A stretch of DNA of 64,000 nucleotides from Pseudomonas sp. ERMR1:02 (GTDB lineage Bacteria > Pseudomonadota > Gammaproteobacteria > Pseudomonadales > Pseudomonadaceae): assembly GCF_002277815.1 (NCBI RefSeq), contig NZ_NKJI01000008.1, forward strand, positions 1 to 64,000. The letters run 5' to 3'. Under the pieces are notes generated by a model that made no database searches, was not told the origin of the DNA, and was given only the letters and a program-made list of their open reading frames with translations. A program made the position numbers and the translations under genes. Below are positions 19,209-28,193 of this stretch, one piece after another. Position 1 is the stretch's first letter. The number at the start of each line of letters is the position of its first letter.

Positions 19209-20553
19209 AGATCGCGGAAGCTGGCCGTAAAAAGAACACCCATTCCCGCCCCATCTTGCGCTTCTCGAACAACTCCAAATCAACCAACCCGTTCAACGTT
19301 GCCGACGCCGTGTTGTACGAACACCCCAGATTCTCCTTCACATTGACCGCTGTGAACTCCTTGGCCATCCCACTCTTGGCCACCTGGTACACCGCCCGCT
19401 GTTTGCCGGTCAGTCGGTCGAAAAAGCCAGATTCCGACAACCATCGATCAAAGCACTCGGCATTAACCAGACTTTTCCTATAAGCCTCGGTAAAGCTGCT
19501 GACAGCACGCAGCACCACCGAACACTGGAAATCGATGAAATACGTCAGGTCCAGGTCATCCGCTTCGGTATGGAGATAGGAGCGCCCGTACTTCACCGGC
19601 GCATTGCGCAGCAAAACACTGATTGCGATGTAGCGAAATGCCGAGAAATCATTCTTGAACATGAACCAGTAGAACAACGCCCGCGCGACGCGGCCGTTGC
19701 CATCGCGGAATGGGTGTTCGTAACCCAATGCAAAATGCAGTGCGATGCCTTTGATCATCGGATGCAGGTAATCCGCCCGATGGGGGTTGTTGTGAGAGTG
19801 ATTGATCCACATCGACAACACCCGCAAACGCCCTGCGATGCCGGTAGCGGGAGGCGGTACGTGAACCGTATTGCCCTGTCCGTCCTGCACCACCACGTCA
19901 TCATTGAGCCGCAAATTTCCCGGTGAATATTGCGCATCATCAATGCCTGCAACGCCAACGCGATGCAGTGCCATGATCAGTTCCACACTCAGCGGCTCGT
20001 AACGTTTTTCCCAAGCGAAGTTCATCATCTTGTAATTGCCGATCACCATTCGCTCATCCGGTGTGCGCGGCAGGCGATGGCGCTTGAGCATGTCCTTGGC
20101 CACCCGAGTGGTGGTCGCCGCGCCCTCGAGCTGACTGCTGCTGATGGCTTCGTCTTCGATCAGGTCGTTGAGTAGATAGCTGAAATGCGCGCACTCGCCG
20201 ATCTGACTGGTCATGTACTCCAGTGCGGCCGTCGTCGTTTGACGGTCCACAGCGGAAATCGCTTTTTGTGCCAACGGCGTCAGCACGAAGTTGCCCCATT
20301 GCATCGGCTCACCCAATGGCAACAGGCTGGAGTACTGCGCGGTCCGGGCCTTCTTGACCAAGGCCCAACACAGATTCGAATCCAGCCCCGCCGCCCAGCG
20401 GTACCGCAAATCTTCAAATGGCAGATAGCGCCCCCGATCGTCCAGGGGCTTGAGTAGAGTGAGGTAGTCCGAGAGTCGTTCCTTGTGCGGCGACTTCGTC
20501 AGTAGATCAAATACCGGGTCTGACCTTCCCTTCAGCATGGGTGGCTTTTTCAT
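19207..20553 (-). CDS. Fic domain protein with built-in inhibitory motif and C-terminal winged helix
   Basis: A 448-residue protein. The Fic core is HPFRDGNGRVARALFYW with catalytic histidine, acidic residue and arginines, so it should transfer AMP (or a related nucleotide group) to a target hydroxyl. An N-terminal inhibitory helix motif, ISSSQLEGA (S/TxxxE), lies upstream, which makes it a class II Fic whose activity is kept low in cis. The C-terminus (YNTASATLNGLVDLELFEKR) looks like a winged-helix DNA-binding domain. Start ATG 20553 is chosen over GTG 20559; neither has a strong ribosome site. No antitoxin gene is adjacent, consistent with self-inhibition. Confidence 0.5.
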   Translation of the reverse strand: MKKPPMLKGRSDPVFDLLTKSPHKERLSDYLTLLKPLDDRGRYLPFEDLRYRWAAGLDSNLCWALVKKARTAQYSSLLPLGEPMQWGNFVLTPLAQKAISAVDRQTTTAALEYMTSQIGECAHFSYLLNDLIEDEAISSSQLEGAATTTRVAKDMLKRHRLPRTPDERMVIGNYKMMNFAWEKRYEPLSVELIMALHRVGVAGIDDAQYSPGNLRLNDDVVVQDGQGNTVHVPPPATGIAGRLRVLSMWINHSHNNPHRADYLHPMIKGIALHFALGYEHPFRDGNGRVARALFYWFMFKNDFSAFRYIAISVLLRNAPVKYGRSYLHTEADDLDLTYFIDFQCSVVLRAVSSFTEAYRKSLVNAECFDRWLSESGFFDRLTGKQRAVYQVAKSGMAKEFTAVNVKENLGCSYNTASATLNGLVDLELFEKRKMGREWVFFLRPASAI

Positions 20554-20562
20554 TGGCACTGT

Positions 20563-20591
20563 CTCAAAAACTCGTGAAACTGAGTTTTGAG
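20563..20591. promoter_or_regulatory. Inverted repeat immediately upstream of fic
   Basis: The arms CTCAAAAACTC and GAGTTTTGAG, separated by 8 bases, sit about 10 bases before the fic start. Because the Fic protein carries a winged helix, this could be an autoregulatory operator, or a hairpin that masks the ribosome site; inferred from position only. Confidence 0.5.
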
Positions 20592-20640
20592 TACAACATC
20601 CGGACCTCCGAGTCTCAATATCGGACGGTTCTGAAATAGT

Positions 20641-20667
20641 TGTAGGAGCAATGCTTGCTCGCGATGG
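20641..20667 (+). repeat. Single REP arm
   Basis: TGTAGGAGCAATGCTTGCTC followed by GCGATGG; an unpaired, diverged copy of the REP core. Confidence 0.5.
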
Positions 20668-20707
20668 GCACGATTCGATTTGACTGACAGAACGATCTTC
20701 ACCGATT

Positions 20708-20747
20708 AAAAAGCCCGCTGACCTTCAAAGATTCAGCGGGCTTTTTT
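20708..20747 (-). terminator. Bidirectional terminator after the DUF6124 gene
   Basis: A strong stem AAAAGCCCGCTGA / TCAGCGGGCTTTTTT with an 11-base loop lies directly after the stop at 20754 read on the minus strand. A- and T-runs on both sides would let it work in both directions. Confidence 0.5.
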
Positions 20748-20753
20748 GTTGGG

Positions 20754-21038
20754 CTATTGCTGCGGATCAAGCTGATCGAGCACGCGATTCACCGATAGCT
20801 GGGCCAGGACAATCATCTGCTGGATTCCGAGCACCAGATTGCACGTCGGGCCGGTCAGGCTGGAAGACAACTCGGTTGCCATTACATTGGCCGACGCCAG
20901 GGTTTCGTGGGCGTGGACCAGGAGGGTTTCTGAGTTTATGCCGGGATGGATGGTGAATATTGGACAGGGGCGGTAAGTGGTTTTCGCCTGTTGGTCAGCG
21001 GGCGTAGATTCTGGATGGTTTATGGATTCGTTGTTCAT
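20754..21038 (-). CDS. DUF6124-type small Pseudomonas protein
   Basis: A 94-residue protein starting MNNESINHPE, with a conserved FTIHPGINSETLLVHAHETL segment and a C-terminal helix GIQQMIVLAQLSVNRVLDQL. AGGAGTT lies 7 bases before the start. This protein type is common in fluorescent pseudomonads, often in several copies; its function is unknown. The family name is from memory of its consensus, so moderate confidence. Confidence 0.5.
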   Translation of the reverse strand: MNNESINHPESTPADQQAKTTYRPCPIFTIHPGINSETLLVHAHETLASANVMATELSSSLTGPTCNLVLGIQQMIVLAQLSVNRVLDQLDPQQ

Positions 21039-21666
21039 GGTGCAACTCCTTGAGACTGGAGCGCCCAACATCATTTTTAGATGCGGCGCTTATTAGCGCC
21101 TAACAAATTTCGGGCTTGCAGTCCCGGTCGCTGAATTGGCAGCGACGGACAAAGGCTAGAGATCGTGGTTCCTAGGGACAACCTGAAAGTGTTGTGGGAA
21201 GGTTCTGAATGATTTGATTGAGTGGCAAACATCGTTGACTGTAAGGCCGCCTTGGCTTGGGCGAGTCCATCCAATTACAGGGATCGGGTACATCTGCGAA
21301 ATCAGGTCGGCTGTCAGGCCGCCTCGTGTGCTTTTGATCTGGTTTTTGATCTTGATCTTCTTGCACCCTCGAGAGGCCGAGCGCAGGTTCTGCGCAGTGG
21401 GCAACCCGGCATGGATGCCGGGTTAGCCGCGCACGGCCAAGGATGGCCGATCGCGGCGGGCCCACGGAGCAGGACCGGAGCGAGGGAATGCCGAGCCCCA
21501 GCGAGGCACCGAACGACAGGGGCAAGAGCCCTTGGTTACTTGGGGCTCTTCCAAGTGACCCGCTGTAAAAGCGGAACCAATAGCAGCCGTTGCCGCAGGA
21601 ATGGATATGTACTCCCTCTCCGACAACCTAAAGCCTGGTCGGCCCCGAGGCCGCCAAGTCCAACAC
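21039..21666. other. 628-base stretch with no supported gene; contains a probable dispersed repeat
   Basis: No reading frame here looks like a real protein; the frames are short and lack family motifs. The part from about 21,400 to 21,660 (GGAATGCCGAGCCCCAGCGA, later CGCAGGAATGGATATGTACT) resembles a sequence I recall recurring between genes in many Pseudomonas genomes. A small perfect hairpin, AACCCGGCAT / ATGCCGGGTT, lies at about 21,404-21,426. The stretch may carry the promoter region of the DUF6124 gene at its left end. Confidence 0.5.
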
Positions 21667-24600
21667 CTAGACCGACTCTTTCTTGACCCTGAACCAGGCC
21701 GCATACAAAGCAGGCAAGAACAACAGCGTCAACGCCGTAGCCACAATTAGCCCCCCCATGATCGCCACCGCCATCGGCCCGAAAAACACACTGCGCGACA
21801 ACGGAATCATCGCCAACACCGCCGCGAGCGCCGTCAACACAATCGGCCTGAACCGCCGCACCGTCGCCTCAATGATCGCCTGCCAAGGCTTCAGCCCGGC
21901 AGCGATATCCTGCTCGATCTGATCCACCAAGATCACCGAGTTACGCATGATCATCCCCGACAACGCGATGGTCCCAAGCATGGCCACAAAACCAAACGGC
22001 TGACGGAACACCATCAGAAACAGCGTCACCCCGATCAAGCCCAACGGCGCCGTCAGAAACACCATCGCCGTGCGTGAGAAACTGCGCAGTTGCAGCATCA
22101 GCAACGTCAGCACCACCACGATGAACAGCGGCACACCGGCCTTCACAGAGTTCTGCCCGCGCGCGGAATCTTCCACCGTGCCACCGACATCCAACAGATA
22201 CCCATCCGGCAATTCGGCGCGAATAGGATCGAGGGTCGGCATGATCTGTTGCACCAACGTCGCCGGTTGTTCCTTGCCGTAAATGTCGGCGCGAACGGTG
22301 ACGTTGGGCAGGCGGTTACGGTGCCAGATCACCCCTTCTTCGAAACCGTATTCCAGGGTCGCGATCTGTGACAGGGCGACGCTGCGCCCGTTGTCGGTCG
22401 GCACTGCCAGGCTTGGCAGCAACGACAGCTCGGTGCGCTCATGCACGGTGCCGCGCAGCAGAATTTCGATCAACTCGTTGTCTTCGCGATACTGACTGAC
22501 GCTGGAACCGGTCAGCGAACTCTGCAAAAACCTCGACAGGTTTGCCGTGCTCACGCCCAGTGCCCGCGCGCGGTCCTGATCGACGTTCAGATACACGACT
22601 TTGCTCGGTTCTTCCCAATCAAGGTGGACGTTGACCACGTGCGGATTTTCACGAACCTTGGCCGCTACTTTGCGGGCCAGCGCGCGGACTTCCTCGATGT
22701 GCTCGCCCGTCACACGGAACTGCACCGGATAGCCAACCGGAGGGCCATTTTCCAGACGCGTGACCCGCGAGCGCAGGGCCGGGAATTGTTCGTTGAGGGT
22801 TTCGATCAGCCAGGTGCGCAGGGTTTCGCGCTCCTCGATGGTTTTCGCCAGCACAACAAACTGGGCGAAACTCGCTGCGGGAAGTTGCTGATCCAGCGGC
22901 AGATAAAAACGCGGTGAACCTGTGCCCACGTAAGCCACGTAGTTGTCGATCCCCGCTTTGTCCTTGAGTAGCGCTTCGAGGCGCTTGACCTCCTCGGCGG
23001 TGTTGCTCAGCGAAGCGCCTTCGGCCAGCTTCAGATCGACCATCAATTCCAGCCGGCCAGATGCCGGGAAGAACTGCTGCGGCACAAAGCGGAACAGCAC
23101 GATGGAGGCAATGAACAACACCACAGTCAGCGCGATGACCGTTTTGCGCCAGCGTACACACCACTCCACCAGGCGTCGGACGCGCTGATAGAACGGCGTG
23201 CCATAGGGATCAGGTTGACCAGTGCCATGTTTCGCGGCATGAATTTTCGCCAGATCCGGCAGGAGTTTTTCCCCCAGATAGGGGACGAAAAGCACGGCAG
23301 CCACCCAGGACGCCAGCAGCGCGATGGTGACGACCTCGAAGATCGAACGGGTGTATTCGCCGGTGCCCGATTGCGCGGTGGCGATCGGCAGGAAGCCGGC
23401 TGCGGTGATCAACGTACCGGTGAGCATCGGGAAAGCGGTGCTGGTCCAGGCATAGCTCGCTGCCTTGATCCGGTCGAAGCCTTGCTCCATTTTGATCGCC
23501 ATCATTTCCACGGCAATGATCGCGTCGTCCACCAGCAAGCCCAGCGCCAGCACCAACGCGCCGAGGGAAATCTTGTGCAGGCCAATGCCGAGGTAGTACA
23601 TGCAAGCGAAGGTCATCGCCAACACCAGCGGAATCGCCAGCGCGACCACCATGCCGGTGCGCACGCCGAGGGAGAAAAAACTCACCAGCAACACAATCGC
23701 CAGGGCTTCCACCAATACCTGGACGAACTCGCCGACACCGGTTTTTACCGCCGCCGGTTGATCGGAAACCTTGCGCAGCTGCATGCCGGCCGGGAGGTTT
23801 TTCTGGATGCGGTCGAACTCGACTTCCAGGGCCTTGCCCAGTACCAGAATGTCGCCACCGTCCTTCATGGCCACGGCCAGACCAATAGCGTCCTCAGCCA
23901 TGAAGCGCATGCGCGGCGCCGGTGGATCATTGAAACCTCGGCGCACGTCGGCCACATCGGAGATACGGAAGGTGCGATCACCGACCCGGATCGGAAAGTT
24001 TTTTATCTCTTCGACTGTCTGAAAATTCCCCGAGACCCGTAGCTGCAATCGCTCGCTGCTGGTTTCGAAGAAGCCGGCGGTGGACACCGCATTCTGTTCT
24101 TCAAGCGCCTGCTGCACTGCCGCCAAAGGCAAGCCGAGGGTGGCAAGTTTGACGTTGGAAAGCTCGATCCAGATTTTTTCGTCCTGCAAACCGAGCAGAT
24201 CGACCTTGCCGACATCCTTGACCCGTTGCAGCTGGATCTGGATGCGGTCGGCGTAATCCTTGAGCACGGCGTAATCGAAACCGTCACCGGTCAAGGCGTA
24301 GATATTACCGAAGGTGGTACCGAATTCATCGTTGAAGAACGGCCCCTGAATGCCCGGCGGAAGTGTTTGGCGGATGTCGCTGACCTTCTTGCGCACCTGA
24401 TACCAGAGTTCCGGAATGTCCACCGAGTGCATGGAGTCGCGGGCAATGAAGGTCACCTGGGATTCGCCCGGGCGGGAGAACGACACGATGCGTTCGTACT
24501 CACCGGTTTCCATCAGTTTCTTTTCGACGCGTTCGGTGACTTGTCGCGAGACTTCCTGCGCCGTAGCGCCCGGCCAGTTGGTGCGGATAACCATGGCCTT

Positions 24601-24732
24601 GAAAGTAAACGGCGGGTCTTCGCTTTGGCCGAGTTTGGTGTAGGACAGTGCGCCAACGATTGCCAGCAACAGCATCAGGAACAGTACGATCTGGCGGTTA
24701 CGCAGCGCCCATTCGGAAAGATTGAAGCCCAT
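21667..24732 (-). CDS. RND efflux transporter, inner-membrane pump subunit
   Basis: A 1,021-residue HAE1/AcrB-type proton antiporter. Twelve membrane helices in the usual 1+5 / 1+5 layout are visible, starting with RQIVLFLMLLLAIVGALSY. Helix 4 carries the proton-relay aspartates in ALGLLVDDAIIAVEMMA, and the two large periplasmic loops contain FFNDEFGTTFGNIYAL and YVAYVGTGSPRFYLPL. The stop lies at a sharp return to gene-dense sequence. It is 6 bases downstream of its membrane-fusion partner. Within RND pumps it resembles the branch with ReDPPFTFK near the N-terminus (TriC-like); drug specificity cannot be read. Confidence 0.5.
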   Translation of the reverse strand: MGFNLSEWALRNRQIVLFLMLLLAIVGALSYTKLGQSEDPPFTFKAMVIRTNWPGATAQEVSRQVTERVEKKLMETGEYERIVSFSRPGESQVTFIARDSMHSVDIPELWYQVRKKVSDIRQTLPPGIQGPFFNDEFGTTFGNIYALTGDGFDYAVLKDYADRIQIQLQRVKDVGKVDLLGLQDEKIWIELSNVKLATLGLPLAAVQQALEEQNAVSTAGFFETSSERLQLRVSGNFQTVEEIKNFPIRVGDRTFRISDVADVRRGFNDPPAPRMRFMAEDAIGLAVAMKDGGDILVLGKALEVEFDRIQKNLPAGMQLRKVSDQPAAVKTGVGEFVQVLVEALAIVLLVSFFSLGVRTGMVVALAIPLVLAMTFACMYYLGIGLHKISLGALVLALGLLVDDAIIAVEMMAIKMEQGFDRIKAASYAWTSTAFPMLTGTLITAAGFLPIATAQSGTGEYTRSIFEVVTIALLASWVAAVLFVPYLGEKLLPDLAKIHAAKHGTGQPDPYGTPFYQRVRRLVEWCVRWRKTVIALTVVLFIASIVLFRFVPQQFFPASGRLELMVDLKLAEGASLSNTAEEVKRLEALLKDKAGIDNYVAYVGTGSPRFYLPLDQQLPAASFAQFVVLAKTIEERETLRTWLIETLNEQFPALRSRVTRLENGPPVGYPVQFRVTGEHIEEVRALARKVAAKVRENPHVVNVHLDWEEPSKVVYLNVDQDRARALGVSTANLSRFLQSSLTGSSVSQYREDNELIEILLRGTVHERTELSLLPSLAVPTDNGRSVALSQIATLEYGFEEGVIWHRNRLPNVTVRADIYGKEQPATLVQQIMPTLDPIRAELPDGYLLDVGGTVEDSARGQNSVKAGVPLFIVVVLTLLMLQLRSFSRTAMVFLTAPLGLIGVTLFLMVFRQPFGFVAMLGTIALSGMIMRNSVILVDQIEQDIAAGLKPWQAIIEATVRRFRPIVLTALAAVLAMIPLSRSVFFGPMAVAIMGGLIVATALTLLFLPALYAAWFRVKKESV

Positions 24733-24738
24733 CGGGGA

Positions 24739-25839
24739 TTACTCCTTGTCCGCCAGATTGACCACGCGGTTGGAGCGATCCACCGGGCGCACCTGCTGCC
24801 CGTCGAGAAGCACATGGACGCCAGCGGCCACCACCCAGTCGCTGGCGTTGAGACCTTCGAGCACCGGGACGGTTTTCTCACCGAAGGCGCCGACCCGCAC
24901 CGGGGTCTTCTTCAGGGTGTTGTTGGCGCTGACGACCCAGACATAAGTCACGCCGTTTTCTGCGGTGAGCGCAGAGAGCGGCACCGAAAGCGGGACTGCC
25001 TCGGCGGTCTGCACGAACACCCGTGCGCTCTGACCGAGTTCGGCGGGAACCTTGCCGCCAGTGAAAGCGATACGTGCGGCGAAGGTACGGGACTTAGGAT
25101 CGGCAGAGGGTGACAGTTCACGGATCCGCCCGGCGAAACGCTGATCAGGCTGGGTCCAGAGCTCTACCGAGACCGGCTCACCGACCTTGAAGCGGCCGAA
25201 GTTCTGCTCCGGCAGGCTGATCAACACTTCGCGCTCGCCATCGGTGGCCAGGGTAAACACCGTTTGCCCTGCGGCCACTACCTGCCCGACTTCCACCGCC
25301 CGCTTGGCCACGACGCCGTCCTGCGGTGCACGCAACACGGCGTAGCTGGCCTGGTTACTGGACACGTTGAATTCGGCTTTGATTTGTTTAAGGCGCGCTT
25401 CGCCGGAACGGTAGAGATTTTCCTGATTGTCATACTGCGAGCGGCTGACCATCTGACGCTCCATCAGCGTTTTGTAGCGATCACGCTCGGCGCGCACCAT
25501 GTTCAGATTCGCCTCGGCGGCGGCGACTTGAGCGCGGGTGGCCTCCAGTTGCAGACGCACATCTTGAGGATCGAGCTCCGCCAGTGGTTGATCGGCCTTG
25601 ACCCGCTGTCCCTCTTCTACCAGTCGTCGGCTGACTTTGCCGCCGATGCGGAACGCCAAGTCCGGCTCATAGCGGGCGCGGACTTCACCGGGATAGCTTT
25701 CCGTTGCCTGGGCCGAAGGCTCTGGCTGCACCACCATGGCTGGGCGAACGCTGACTTGAGGCGCCTCTTCGTGACCACACGCCGTCAATAAAAACGCCAG
25801 ACTGATTGGCAACGCGAGGGGCAAGGCATAGCGGAACAT
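24739..25839 (-). CDS. RND efflux periplasmic adaptor (membrane-fusion) lipoprotein
   Basis: A 366-residue HlyD/AcrA-type adaptor. The N-terminus PISLAFLLTACGHEE is a lipoprotein signal with the modified cysteine at about residue 21. A biotinyl-lipoyl half (RIGGKVSRRLVEEGQRVKAD), a coiled-coil hairpin (LEATRAQVAAAEANLNMVRA) and the second lipoyl half (LRAPQDGVVAKRAVEVGQVV) follow in order. The start at 25839 is chosen because it opens the signal. It is co-transcribed with the pump and divergent from a TetR gene. No outer-membrane channel gene is adjacent, so the pump probably borrows one. Confidence 0.5.
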   Translation of the reverse strand: MFRYALPLALPISLAFLLTACGHEEAPQVSVRPAMVVQPEPSAQATESYPGEVRARYEPDLAFRIGGKVSRRLVEEGQRVKADQPLAELDPQDVRLQLEATRAQVAAAEANLNMVRAERDRYKTLMERQMVSRSQYDNQENLYRSGEARLKQIKAEFNVSSNQASYAVLRAPQDGVVAKRAVEVGQVVAAGQTVFTLATDGEREVLISLPEQNFGRFKVGEPVSVELWTQPDQRFAGRIRELSPSADPKSRTFAARIAFTGGKVPAELGQSARVFVQTAEAVPLSVPLSALTAENGVTYVWVVSANNTLKKTPVRVGAFGEKTVPVLEGLNASDWVVAAGVHVLLDGQQVRPVDRSNRVVNLADKE

Positions 25840-25876
25840 GGTGAAGGACCTTTCGCTAATGGTGCTTTGAATAATT

Positions 25877-25890
25877 ATACTGACCAGTAT
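25877..25890. promoter_or_regulatory. Candidate TetR operator between pump operon and regulator
   Basis: The palindrome ATACTGACCAGTAT lies in the 93-base divergent intergenic region. A looser copy (TCACCAGTCCAGTA) is at about 25907-25920. The position suits autoregulation and repression of the pump operon; inferred, not shown. Confidence 0.5.
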
Positions 25891-25932
25891 GTTATTAATA
25901 GCAAACTCACCAGTCCAGTAATAAAAGCGCAT

Positions 25933-26567
25933 ATGCCGAACAATCTTTCAGCACCCAACGGCCCAGGCCGCCCAAAGGATCTGGCCAAGCGCCAGGCAAT
26001 CCTCGACGCAGCGAAAACGCTGTTTCTGACCAAGGGATATGCCAACACCAGAATGGATGCTGTCGCAACGCAGGCCAATGTGTCGAAGCTGACGGTCTAC
26101 AGCCATTTCAACGACAAGGAGACGCTGTTCTGCGCCGCCGTGGTGGCCAAGTGCGAAGAGCAGTTGCCGACGCTGTTTTTCGAGTTGCCAGAGGGCGTTG
26201 CGGTGGAAACCGTGCTGCTTAACATCGCCCGCGGCTTTCACCAGCTGATCAACAGCAATGAATCAGTGAACCTGCACCGCTTGATCATGACCCTGGGCAG
26301 CCAGGACCCTAAACTCTCGCTAATCTTCTTCGAGGCCGGCCCGCAACGCATGCTGCTTGGCATGGAGCGGTTGCTGAGCAAGGTCGATCAGAGTGGCGCG
26401 TTGAGCATCGACAAACCGCACAACGCGGCGGAACACTTCTTTGCCTGCTCAAGGGGGCTGCGAATTTCCGGTTGTTGTATGGCTGCGGCGAGCCATTGAC
26501 CGGTGATGCGGCCGAGAGCCATGTGCAGGAAGTGGTGGGGTTGTTTATGCGGGCGTATCGGCCCTAG
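25933..26567 (+). pseudogene. TetR-family regulator of the RND pump, frame broken near the C-terminus
   Basis: The N-terminal helix-turn-helix is typical: AILDAAKTLFLTKGYANTRM then QANVSKLTVYSHFNDKETLF. The C-terminal domain ends LIMTLGSQDPKLSLIFFEAG and so on until HNAAEHFF, after which the given frame becomes CSRGLRISGCC and stops at 26499. Adding one T in the TTT at about 26441 gives AEHFFCLLKGAANFRLLYG and runs to GLFMRAYRP with a stop at 26565, the normal C-terminus for this AcrR-like type. Likely repressor of the divergent pump operon. Confidence 0.5.
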
Positions 26568-26571
26568 CGGT

Positions 26572-26684
26572 GATCGTTCCCACGCTCTGCGTGGGAATGC
26601 CTCAAGGGACGCTCTGCGTTCCAGCTCTCGAATGGGACGCAGAGCGTCCCGGGCTGCATTCCCACGCAGAGCGTGGGAACGATC
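26572..26684. repeat. Long palindromic repeat, GTTCCCACGC class
   Basis: The outer arms GATCGTTCCCACGCTCTGCG and its complement enclose inner arms GGGACGCTCTGCGTTCC and GGGACGCAGAGCGTCCC. Second copy of the class at 19076-19208. It lies between tail-to-tail genes and could act as a terminator or nuclease barrier. Confidence 0.5.
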
Positions 26685-26693
26685 ATCGTCGAG

Positions 26694-27476
26694 TCAGGGC
26701 TTGAGTGCTTTCTTCGGATAAATGTCATACCGGCTGGACTTGCCATCCAGCGCATGACTGGGCTTGGGCCCTTCGATGCACGGCGCCTTGCGTGGGCGCT
26801 TGACCACGACCCGGTGGGTGGCCAAAGCCAATGCGGCTTCGAGCAACGCCGGTGCATCCGGGTCATCGCCCACCAGCGGCCGGAACAGGCGCATTTCCTT
26901 CTTCACCAACGCGGTTTTCTCACGATGCGGGAACATCGGGTCGAGGTAGATCACCTGCGGCGGCTCGCCTTCCCAGTTGCGCATCACCTCGATCGAATTG
27001 CCCTTGAGCAAACGCATGCGCGCCACGATCGGCGCCACGTCGAAATCCTCTGCTCCTCGCGCCAGACCGTCTTCGAGCAAGGCACCGATTAACGGCTGAC
27101 GCTCGATCAGACTCATCTCGCAGCCCAGGCTTGCCAGCACGAACGCATCCTTGCCCAGCCCCGCCGTGGCATCCAGCACCCGCGGACGCACGCCTTGGGC
27201 GACTCCGACAGCCTTGGCGATCATCTGCCCGCTGCCACCACCATACAACCGGCGATGGGCCGCGCCACCCTCGACGAAATCCACTCGTACCGGGCCCGGT
27301 GCGTCCGGGCCGAGCTGTTGCAGCTGCAACCCCTGCTCGCCCACCTGCAACGCAAACTCACCGTCATCCACCTGCAGCGGCAGGCCCAGGCGCTCGGCCC
27401 AGTGCTCGGCCTGTGGCTGAAAGGTCGCGCCCAGGGCTTCGACATGGATGCGGCACGCCGCAGGTTGCTCAATCAT
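26694..27476 (-). CDS. rsmJ: 16S rRNA (guanine1516-N2)-methyltransferase
   Basis: A 260-residue RsmJ (YhiQ) family protein. The SAM loop is [20 protein letters not shown], the substrate-side motif is [19 protein letters not shown] (DPMFP in place of NPPY, normal for RsmJ), and the C-terminal basic segment is [17 protein letters not shown]. Methylates G1516 of 16S rRNA in the small subunit. It stands alone, divergent from the next gene. Confidence 0.5.
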   Translation of the reverse strand: MIEQPAACRIHVEALGATFQPQAEHWAERLGLPLQVDDGEFALQVGEQGLQLQQLGPDAPGPVRVDFVEGGAAHRRLYGGGSGQMIAKAVGVAQGVRPRVLDATAGLGKDAFVLASLGCEMSLIERQPLIGALLEDGLARGAEDFDVAPIVARMRLLKGNSIEVMRNWEGEPPQVIYLDPMFPHREKTALVKKEMRLFRPLVGDDPDAPALLEAALALATHRVVVKRPRKAPCIEGPKPSHALDGKSSRYDIYPKKALKP

Positions 27477-27569
27477 GGGAAAACACGCTCAAAAAATTAA
27501 TGATCGGCAAAAACGGCCGATAACAAAACTATCGAGCATTTTGCCAGAGCTGAGCGTCGACCGAGAGAA

Positions 27570-28190
27570 ATGTCAGACATTCAACCCACAATCACAGGTT
27601 TTATCTCGCCCTACGGCGACTACAACTTGCGAAATACCCAGGCACTGAGCGGCGTCAGTCACATCTGGCAGGATTTCTTTGCCCGAGCACTGGCCGAACA
27701 GTCGGGTGAAGTGCTGCCTGAATCGCTGAACTTTCCACCGGTCGATATCGAAAGCCCGGTCGAACCCACCGTTGGCAGCGACCTGCTGGCGCACATCGTT
27801 TCCCAGCGCGAATGCGATGTGAAGGACAATGAGATTCGCCCGCCCGAGCCACTGTTCCTGCCGATTGCCGAGTTTGAAACGGACTTGGCGGACAAGCCGT
27901 TCCCGCCGTTCCCGCCTGAAGAAATCGTCGCCCAGCAGAAACAGCAGAACTTCGAAAGCGGCTGGGTGCGCCCGATCGTGTTGACCGCCGGCCAGCCGTT
28001 GCCAGAAGCCGGTCCGGCGCCGCAAACGCGTCCGCTGCGCTTGCCAATCGCCGAGTTCGAACTCGATCTGCTGGACAAGCCTTTCCCGCCGTTCTCGGCT
28101 GAAGAACTGGTGGAACAACAGAAACAACTCGATTTCGATAACGGCTGGGCGCGCCCGATCATCCTGCAGAACCTGCGCCTCGCCGCCTGA
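27570..28190 (+). CDS. Hypothetical protein with two internal 44-residue repeats
   Basis: A 206-residue protein, no signal peptide or membrane helix. Residues about 91-134 (LPIAEFETDLADKPFPPFPP onward to GWVRPIVL) are repeated at about 157-200 (LPIAEFELDLLDKPFPPFSA onward to GWARPIIL), with roughly three quarters identity by eye. The N-terminal third (ITGFISPYGDYNLRNTQAL) is unrelated. Proline- and acid-rich composition suggests extended binding modules. I do not recognise a function. It lies divergent to rsmJ and ends 3 bases from the converging next gene. Confidence 0.5.
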   Translation: MSDIQPTITGFISPYGDYNLRNTQALSGVSHIWQDFFARALAEQSGEVLPESLNFPPVDIESPVEPTVGSDLLAHIVSQRECDVKDNEIRPPEPLFLPIAEFETDLADKPFPPFPPEEIVAQQKQQNFESGWVRPIVLTAGQPLPEAGPAPQTRPLRLPIAEFELDLLDKPFPPFSAEELVEQQKQLDFDNGWARPIILQNLRLAA

Positions 28191-28193
28191 TCT

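Noticed and set aside
21172..21525. Short frames in the 21.0-21.7 kb gap as possible small genes
   Set aside because: Repeat-like nucleotide sequence, no start signals, and the translations in several frames look equally unconvincing.
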